NCBI GenBank assembly: GCA_947460575.1
Contig: CANHIJ010000027.1
Coordinates: forward strand, 1-40,366
Origin: Verrucomicrobiales bacterium
Lineage (GTDB): Bacteria; Verrucomicrobiota; Verrucomicrobiia; Verrucomicrobiales; V1-33
DNA: 40,366 nt
Direction: 5' to 3'
The notes beneath the pieces are model-generated. The model was not told the origin of the DNA. It made no database searches and worked only from the letters and a program-made list of their open reading frames with translations. This document shows, piece after piece, positions 35,901-40,366 of the stretch. How positions within the stretch are numbered: the stretch's first letter is position 1; every line of letters begins with the position of its first letter. The position numbers were made by a program, and so were the translations under genes.

Positions 35901-37665
35901 TGCTCAGCAGATAACTGCCCTCCGGATCGCCCGCCGTGCTATCCAAACTGATCAGAGCCAGAAAGTCCGGATCATTGCCCGCATCCTTCATGGCGTGAAC
36001 GGCTAGCACATTCGCCCCCGCCGCCAAAGCCGATACCGGCAAGAAATAAGTAAGGGCCCGTCCCGGGTGGGAACTGGCGCTGGCGCTGCTATCCCACACC
36101 GGAGCCGGAGGTGCCTGGAAGGAGGCGACCTGTTTTCCATTTAGGTAGGCCACAAATCCACCCCGTATCCGCGTGCTAAGCCGCAGGCTCTGCACCGCAC
36201 TCGGGTCTGCCACCGCAAATGGATACCGCAGAAAAACCCCGGCGTTCCCCGCCAGAGGAGCCTCTAAATTGAGCCCCACATCCTCCACATCCACCGTTTC
36301 GTCGGCCCCGTTATACACCTTGGCCAATTCCGTAGCCCCTAACGCCACATCATAAAAGCGCACATCGTCCAACATCCCATGGTACTTTTGCCAATACGTA
36401 TCGTGCGAGCGGCCCAACTCAATCGGCTGGGCTGGCGGCCAAGACCAAGCGGCCGCATGGGTCACGGCCCCGCTGGCCACGCCATCGATATAAAACGCAT
36501 CCGTCCCGCCAGCCACTTGGTTATAGACAAAGGCCACCTGGTGCCATTGATTGTCATCCACTCGCGCGGTGGAATACAGCGCCTCACTGCCAGACGGCTG
36601 ACTAAAAAGGCAGCCCGGATGGCCGTTGTCGGCAGCGGTCAAAACAAGCACATTGCCCAGGCTGGTGCGGCGGTCCCAAAGCATCGCGCCTTCGGACCCG
36701 CCCGGAGCCGTCGCCGTCGAACCCGATTTCATCCAAAACAAGATCGTGCCCGATGGGGCATCAAAATCGGAGGACGCTGGCACCACGACCTGGGAACTGC
36801 TCGCGGCTCCGGCGGCGGCCACAAACCGCATCACCCCGCGCCGCAAGAAAGGATCCGCCGCCGTATCCACCACACTGGCTTGGAATACCGTGGTCTCGCC
36901 CGTGTTCGCGCCCATGTGCCCTGCCCCCGACGTATCCCCCGCTAGTTCCGCCTGGCTCGCGGCATTAAGCCGAAGCTTGAGATGCTCCGCCCGCAGCGGC
37001 ACCGCACGCCCCGCCACCCCGACGCCCTGACTCTGGCTCAGCCAGCTGCGATCATCAAAGGGCTCCGCCCCGCCCCACCACGCCGATCGAAGCCCGTCGC
37101 CGCCATTCGCCACCGTCGGCACCAAAGCCCGCACCCCGGGATTGGCGCTCCCAATCAAAGAAGCCGCCGTCATCACATGCCCGTAACTGACATCCGGAAC
37201 CTGCCTTCGGTAGTTCGCAAAACTAGAGACCACTTGCACCACCCCCCCAGGACCCTCCCGGGTCAAAGCCAGAAAACGGCCCTCGTTCGACGAAATTTTA
37301 AAGTTAGTGGCCAAGCGCGGTTGCGCCGTGGTTCCCTTATTGTCTTCACCAGCCAAAACCTGCGGAGGACGCCGGTCCCGATTGGAAGCAAATGCGATCA
37401 AACGCTTTCCCGAAGCCAGGCTCCAACCTGGAAACGGCCACTTCCGCAGGCGCTCCGGATCATCGGTGAGATGCCAGCCACTCAAGGAAACCATCGCCCC
37501 AGAGTTATTTTCAATTTCAATCCAGTCCTCGTGCTCATTGACCTCGTCGCGCAAACCCGAGACGCTGTTGGCAAGGAACTCGGAAATCCGCAATTGCGCC
37601 TGGATGCCAGAGATCGAGCCCAGCAATGAAAAAATGGCTAGAAGGAAGCGGAAATAATAATTCAT
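32944..37665 (-). CDS. Giant secreted protein with lamin-tail, LamG-like and CotH domains
   Basis: The product has 1573 residues with a signal peptide (1-23). A lamin-tail domain (LTD) follows at about 24-120 (LRISEFLANS, EDWIEIENNS). A LamG/concanavalin-type domain lies at about 303-455, a CotH kinase-like region at about 770-1000 (VFIRIKGDTTRN, ALNGEYVDPACTRQML, IIPFDANLSWG), and two further LTD domains at about 1135-1195 and 1268-1342. Near residue 1470 the text EADADGDGITNFAEYAFGSDP is an Asp-rich calcium-binding repeat common in Verrucomicrobiota exoproteins. CotH of Bacillus spores is an atypical protein kinase; whether this copy binds ATP is unknown. It is likely secreted or surface-bound. 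No sorting signal such as PEP-CTERM is seen at the C-terminus. No SD precedes the ATG. Confidence 0.9.
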   Translation of the reverse strand: MNYYFRFLLAIFSLLGSISGIQAQLRISEFLANSVSGLRDEVNEHEDWIEIENNSGAMVSLSGWHLTDDPERLRKWPFPGWSLASGKRLIAFASNRDRRPPQVLAGEDNKGTTAQPRLATNFKISSNEGRFLALTREGPGGVVQVVSSFANYRRQVPDVSYGHVMTAASLIGSANPGVRALVPTVANGGDGLRSAWWGGAEPFDDRSWLSQSQGVGVAGRAVPLRAEHLKLRLNAASQAELAGDTSGAGHMGANTGETTVFQASVVDTAADPFLRRGVMRFVAAAGAASSSQVVVPASSDFDAPSGTILFWMKSGSTATAPGGSEGAMLWDRRTSLGNVLVLTAADNGHPGCLFSQPSGSEALYSTARVDDNQWHQVAFVYNQVAGGTDAFYIDGVASGAVTHAAAWSWPPAQPIELGRSHDTYWQKYHGMLDDVRFYDVALGATELAKVYNGADETVDVEDVGLNLEAPLAGNAGVFLRYPFAVADPSAVQSLRLSTRIRGGFVAYLNGKQVASFQAPPAPVWDSSASASSHPGRALTYFLPVSALAAGANVLAVHAMKDAGNDPDFLALISLDSTAGDPEGSYLLSNTPGAVNSATRPTVGPFVTDVLYNGALSLPPRPPGGVGSPDIEISAKITTTLRALAGVSPVKLAWRVMYEAESLVDMVLGADGRYRAGIPTSKLAAGQMLRWRIVATDSAGVSGTAPPYLNATKWDQYLGTVALDATVSELPIYHVFVSGAYAYNNTKTIDQDGGGRASFFYDGELYDNVFIRIKGDTTRNLLKRSHRVDFNPDHQFRWAEGQNRLRELALNGEYVDPACTRQMLAMWLHRASGTGGPMHFPVHCRINGSFWQLAFHTETQDFELLENMGLDPNGAMYASVGEMSGAGGEKQTRLAESTADMAAFVSAVSIANLTTRKNNVFDQIDIPAVVNYLAVARITQEGDDVWANMVIHRDSDNTGEWRIIPFDANLSWGQLYYDDYPAGNAVIHANKDRGKSHPLYGNQACYTLDYAGLRYNRFYNAIISVPETRAMLLRRMRSLMDQYLQAPGTVNPLLESMIDAHVARIGPEVVLDRARWGRPSNGGPYGFGNQAFSEAIAQMKTLFLVPRRVHLFTTHTSAVNVGIGNLNSAGIPAAPQPAGVPIVISSYDAWPAGSTTQNEEYLQLSNGHAFAADLSGWSLSGGVEFTFKGGTVIPAGGSLYVSPRQASFRARTVSPKKGEGRFVVGPYKGQLSSRGETVELRDEAKRLIATLNVPPNPTPAQQFLRIAELNYHPPDPSAAEAEAISSVVADDFQFIELMNTGSAPLDLSGARFTKGVEFSFPVGSTLAAGARVAVVANAPAFRQRYGNAATVAGPFLGSLDKGGESIQLVDGSGEVVLDFGYSDSWYPPSDGGGRTLVAREASPSYSGYGQPDHWALSGAINGSPGAADLDFASTFAGWRWSYFSEAEAILPDGTENYALVGAEADADGDGITNFAEYAFGSDPRAASGAGPVETGVVALGAEHYATASFMRPRKPLDLAYEVQFSGDLAAWVASSDELARGAVLGTPWEKVTLRDNVPLRHGRRYARVSAKAIP

Positions 37666-38072
37666 AATGCTCTTGGGCGGCGAATTGCCCCCCTTTCGGC
37701 TTTCGATCAGCTCTCGTTTAAGCCCTTTAGCTCAGCCTAAACCCATTTCTATCCGGCCGGGCAGGTCCGCGCAAGAAAAACCATCTTCGTTAGGGCTGCT
37801 GCCCGCGTCCCGGGTGTGGCCCCGGGCCCTGCGCGGCCGCAGGGCGAGCCGCCGCGACTCCGCGATTTCGCGATTCCGCGAAGCCACCGGGGCCCATCAA
37901 GGCCGCGCAGCGCGGTTTAACGCGAGCCTCTCCACCCACGCCCCATGAATCCGCGACATCTTTTCGGCAAGCGCCCCCCTTTGCGCTGGCCAATCGCCAT
38001 GAACTACTTTTATAAGGGCGGGCCTTTTCCCGGCAACCATATCTCCATTTCAACTCTCCAGATCTGCTCCCC
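37666..38072. other. Divergent intergenic region between the CotH protein and amt
   Basis: The 407-bp gap must hold promoters for both genes. It contains a hairpin (GCCCTGCG, 37826-37833, with CGCAGGGC, 37838-37845), several CGCGA repeats near 37859-37880, and TATAAG at 38011-38016 without a good -35. No sigma-54 pattern (GG-N10-GC) was found before amt. Short frames here are not supported as genes. Confidence 0.5.
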
Positions 38073-39395
38073 ATGCGCTTCAGCCGACTCCCGCTTCGCC
38101 TCCCGCTTCGCTTGCTACCGGGGATTTTGCCGCTCCTGGCCGCGCCCCTCCTCCAAGCCCAAGAAGTCCTCCCCGCTGCCGCGCCAAGCCCCATCGACAC
38201 CGGCAATACCGCCTGGCTCCTGACCTCGACCGCCCTGGTGCTGTTCATGATGATCCCGGGCCTGGCCCTTTTCTATGCCGGCCTGGTGCGGTCCCGCAAC
38301 GTCCTGTCGGTTCTGATGCAGTGCTTCGCGCTCACCGCCTTGCTTAGCCTGATTTGGCTGGCCTTCGGCTATTCAGCGGCCTTCAGCGACGGTTCGTCCT
38401 TCATCGGCAATCCCGCAACCCATGCGTTCCTCAAAGGCATCTCCCCGACATCGGTGCGCGCCGGCACCACCATTCCCGAACTGCTGCACTTCGCCTACCA
38501 AATGACCTTCTTTGTCATCACGCCAGGACTCATCATTGGAGCCGTGGTCGAACGCATGAAATTCACCGCCCTCCTGCTCTTCATGACCTTCTGGAGCATC
38601 CTCGTCTACCTCCCGGTCTGCTATATGGTGTGGCACAAGGGCAACTACTTCGGCCTAACTGGAGTCGTCGACCATGCCGGTGGCATCGTGGTCCACATCA
38701 CCGCCGGCATCGCGGCCTTGGTGGCTTGCCTCATGGTCGGCCCCCGCCGCGACTACGGCAAACAACCCATCCTACCCCACAATCTTCCCATGACCGTCAC
38801 CGGGGCCGCCATGCTCTGGGTCGGCTGGTTCGGCTTCAATGCGGGATCCGGACTGGCCGCGGACGGGGCCGCCGCCATGACCCTGGTCGTAACCCACCTT
38901 TCCGCCTGCACCGCCACGTTGGTGTGGATGGGCATTGAATGGGCGGCCCTCAAACGCCCAACCGTCCTCGGCGCCGCCACGGGAGCCATCGCCGGCTTGG
39001 CGGCCATCACCCCCGCCGCGGGTTCGGTCGGCCCAGTCGGCGCCCTCATCATCGGCGCCACCTCGGCCGCGGTGTGCTGGTGGTTTTCCATCAAAGTCAA
39101 AACGCACTTCAAATACGACGACTCCCTCGACGTCTTCGGAGTCCATGGCATCGGCGGCCTGGTCGGCACCATACTCCTCGGCGTGCTCGCTCACGACACC
39201 TTCGGAGGCCTCAAAAACGACGCCTCCCTGCTCACTCAAACCCTGGCCTCGCTGTACACCGCAGGCTACTCTGCCGTAATTAGCGTCGCCCTCCTCTTCG
39301 CCCTCAAGAAAACTCTTGGCCTCACCGTCACCGACCTACAAGAGCGCGAGGGCCTCGACTACTCAGAGCACGGGGAAACCGCTTACAACAACTAG
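38073..39395 (+). CDS. amt: Ammonium transporter (Amt/MEP/Rh family)
   Basis: The product has 440 residues, a normal Amt length, with a signal peptide (about 1-30) followed by eleven predicted membrane segments. The pore twin histidines are His208 in DHAGGIVVHITAG and His358 in DVFGVHGIGG. LFYAGLVRSRNVLS and VGWFGFNAGSG are family signatures. It should carry ammonium into the cell as a trimer. Third positions mix C and G, unlike the C-dominated genes between 9 and 32 kb, which fits a well expressed gene or a different local bias. No glnK/glnB gene is adjacent; the space after it holds only repeats. The ATG at 38073 lacks a Shine-Dalgarno sequence. Confidence 0.95.
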   Translation: MRFSRLPLRLPLRLLPGILPLLAAPLLQAQEVLPAAAPSPIDTGNTAWLLTSTALVLFMMIPGLALFYAGLVRSRNVLSVLMQCFALTALLSLIWLAFGYSAAFSDGSSFIGNPATHAFLKGISPTSVRAGTTIPELLHFAYQMTFFVITPGLIIGAVVERMKFTALLLFMTFWSILVYLPVCYMVWHKGNYFGLTGVVDHAGGIVVHITAGIAALVACLMVGPRRDYGKQPILPHNLPMTVTGAAMLWVGWFGFNAGSGLAADGAAAMTLVVTHLSACTATLVWMGIEWAALKRPTVLGAATGAIAGLAAITPAAGSVGPVGALIIGATSAAVCWWFSIKVKTHFKYDDSLDVFGVHGIGGLVGTILLGVLAHDTFGGLKNDASLLTQTLASLYTAGYSAVISVALLFALKKTLGLTVTDLQEREGLDYSEHGETAYNN

Positions 39396-39414
39396 CGCTT
39401 TTATGGAAAAGTGC
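39395..39414 (+). terminator. Hairpin overlapping the amt stop
   Basis: GCGCTTTT and AAAAGTGC form an 8-bp stem with one G-U pair around ATGG. It begins at the last base of the stop codon. No T-tract follows, so termination is only suggested. Confidence 0.35.
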
Positions 39415-39520
39415 CGCCGCAAAAAGATATCCCCACCCCAAAACGACCACTGACAGCCGATCCGTTGCCCATGCCCATGGGCTGGCGGAGGGCTTTTCGC
39501 GCAGACGCCTTGGGGTAGCC

Positions 39521-40366
39521 ATCTTTTGTGTTCTTTGTGGTTAAAAATTACCACACCGCACGGGGAGCGTGGCATGGCTGGCCGGGAAGCCCTGACAGGG
39601 GAAATCCAAAGAGGGTTAACCACAAAGAACACAAAGGGCACAAAAGGACCGGGCCGCTGAGGCGCCGCTACAAAAGTCATTCTTTTCCAAATCGACCAAT
39701 GACAGCCAGTCAGTCACCCCTATCAAAGGGCTAGCAGGGGGCCTTTCGCGCAGACGCCTTCCAGCAGCCATCTTTTGTGTTCTTTGTGTTCTTTGTGGTT
39801 AAAAATTACCACACGGCACGGGTCGCGTGGCATAGCTGGCCGGGAAGCCCTGACAGGGAAAATCCAAAGAGGGTTAACCACAAAGAACACAAAGGGCACA
39901 AAAGGACCGGGGCCGCTGAGGCGCCGCTACAAAAGTCATCCTTTTCCAAATTGACCACTGAAAGTCAATCAGTTACCCCCACCAAAGGGCTGGCGTGAGG
40001 CCTTTCGCAGGAACGCCTTCTGCCAGCCATCTTTTGTGTTCTTTGTGTTCTTTGTGGTTAAAAATTATCACACCGCACGGGGAGCGTGGCATGGCTGGCC
40101 GGGAAGCCCTGACAGGGAAAATCCAAAGAGGGTCAACCACAAAGAACACAAAGAGCACAAAAGGACCGGGGCCGCTGAGGCGCCGCTACAAAAGTCATCC
40201 TTTTCCAAATCGACCACTGAAAGTCAATCAGTTACACCTACCAAAGGGCTGGCGTGCGGCCTTTCGCAGGAACGCCTTCTGCCAGCCATCTTTTGTGTTC
40301 TTTGTGTTCTTTGTGGTTAAAAATTATCACACCGCACGGGGAGCGTGGCATAGCTGGCCGGGAAGC
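39521..40366. repeat. Tandem array of about 259-bp units with long inverted repeats
   Basis: Units begin at 39521 (249 bp), 39770 (259 bp), 40029 (259 bp) and 40288 (cut by the window edge). A diverged partial copy lies before the first unit, about 39440-39520. Units 2 and 3 carry 31-bp arms, 39772-39802 with 39874-39904 and 40031-40061 with 40133-40163, with two mismatches each and a 71-nt loop. Unit 1 lacks one 9-bp TTCTTTGTG step and has 20 matched bp (39525-39544 with 39616-39635). Unit 4 shows only its left arm. A second inverted repeat, GGCTGGC...GCCAGCC, ends unit 2 (39988-39994, 40022-40028). The period is not a multiple of 3, so no protein reads through. Function unknown. Confidence 0.9.

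Noticed and set aside
37400..37665. PEP-CTERM or type IX sorting signal on the CotH protein
   Set aside because: The C-terminus lies at 32944 and ends RYARVSAKAIP, without a PEP motif, hydrophobic segment or basic tail.
37940..38072. Sigma-54 (NtrC-type) promoter before amt
   Set aside because: No GG-N10-GC arrangement could be found; GGCA and TTTGC elements are 15 bp apart.
39528..40320. Small frames encoding NHKEHK-type peptides on both strands
   Set aside because: They come from the 259-bp repeats, break at each unit because the period is not a multiple of 3, and have no start context.

Overview
The window looks like a chromosomal segment of a GC-rich Verrucomicrobiota bacterium, or a close relative in the PVC group. 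This is inferred from gene content: a DUF1549/DUF1553 protein with DUF1501 and heme/LRR partners, the first genes of an alternative complex III (act) operon, a giant lamin-tail/LamG/CotH secreted protein, and intergenic repeats of a kind common in that group. I could run no database search. No tRNA, rRNA, CRISPR array, transposase, phage gene or replication origin was found.

Left part (1-6440, all minus strand): a three-gene set (DUF1549/DUF1553 protein, DUF1501 Tat protein, membrane-anchored heme/LRR protein) is followed by the start of an act operon (pentaheme ActA, then the N-terminus of ActB). A perfect CRP/FNR-type palindrome lies just upstream of actA. The divergent gap 6441-6799 holds a perfect 21-bp palindrome in front of a plus-strand hsp20 gene.

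Centre (6800-19488, plus strand): hsp20, guaB and guaA (GMP synthesis), an AddB-like and an AddA-like helicase/nuclease pair, an OmpR/CusR-like response regulator with its histidine kinase, and a ParA-type ATPase. ParA overlaps the convergent rsgA gene by 18 bp. On the minus strand follow rsgA and a translationally coupled ArsP/YcgR-like permease and His-rich DUF1980 (YcgQ-like) pair. Divergent from these is a DevC-DevA-DevB export cassette, convergent with deoC.

Right part (27052-40366): an RRM RNA-binding protein, miaA, a convergent D-lactate-type dehydrogenase, an HtrA-like protease divergent from aroE, an intergenic repeat island with a 17-bp tandem array, the 1573-residue CotH protein, an ammonium transporter, and then a tandem array of about 259-bp units, each with a 20-31-bp inverted repeat, running off the window end.

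Three features cut across the window. Most start codons lack a Shine-Dalgarno sequence. Silent positions between about 9 and 32 kb are C-rich on the plus strand whichever way genes point. The most unusual non-coding signal is the 259-bp array. No gene set here is clearly an undescribed defence or biosynthetic system.
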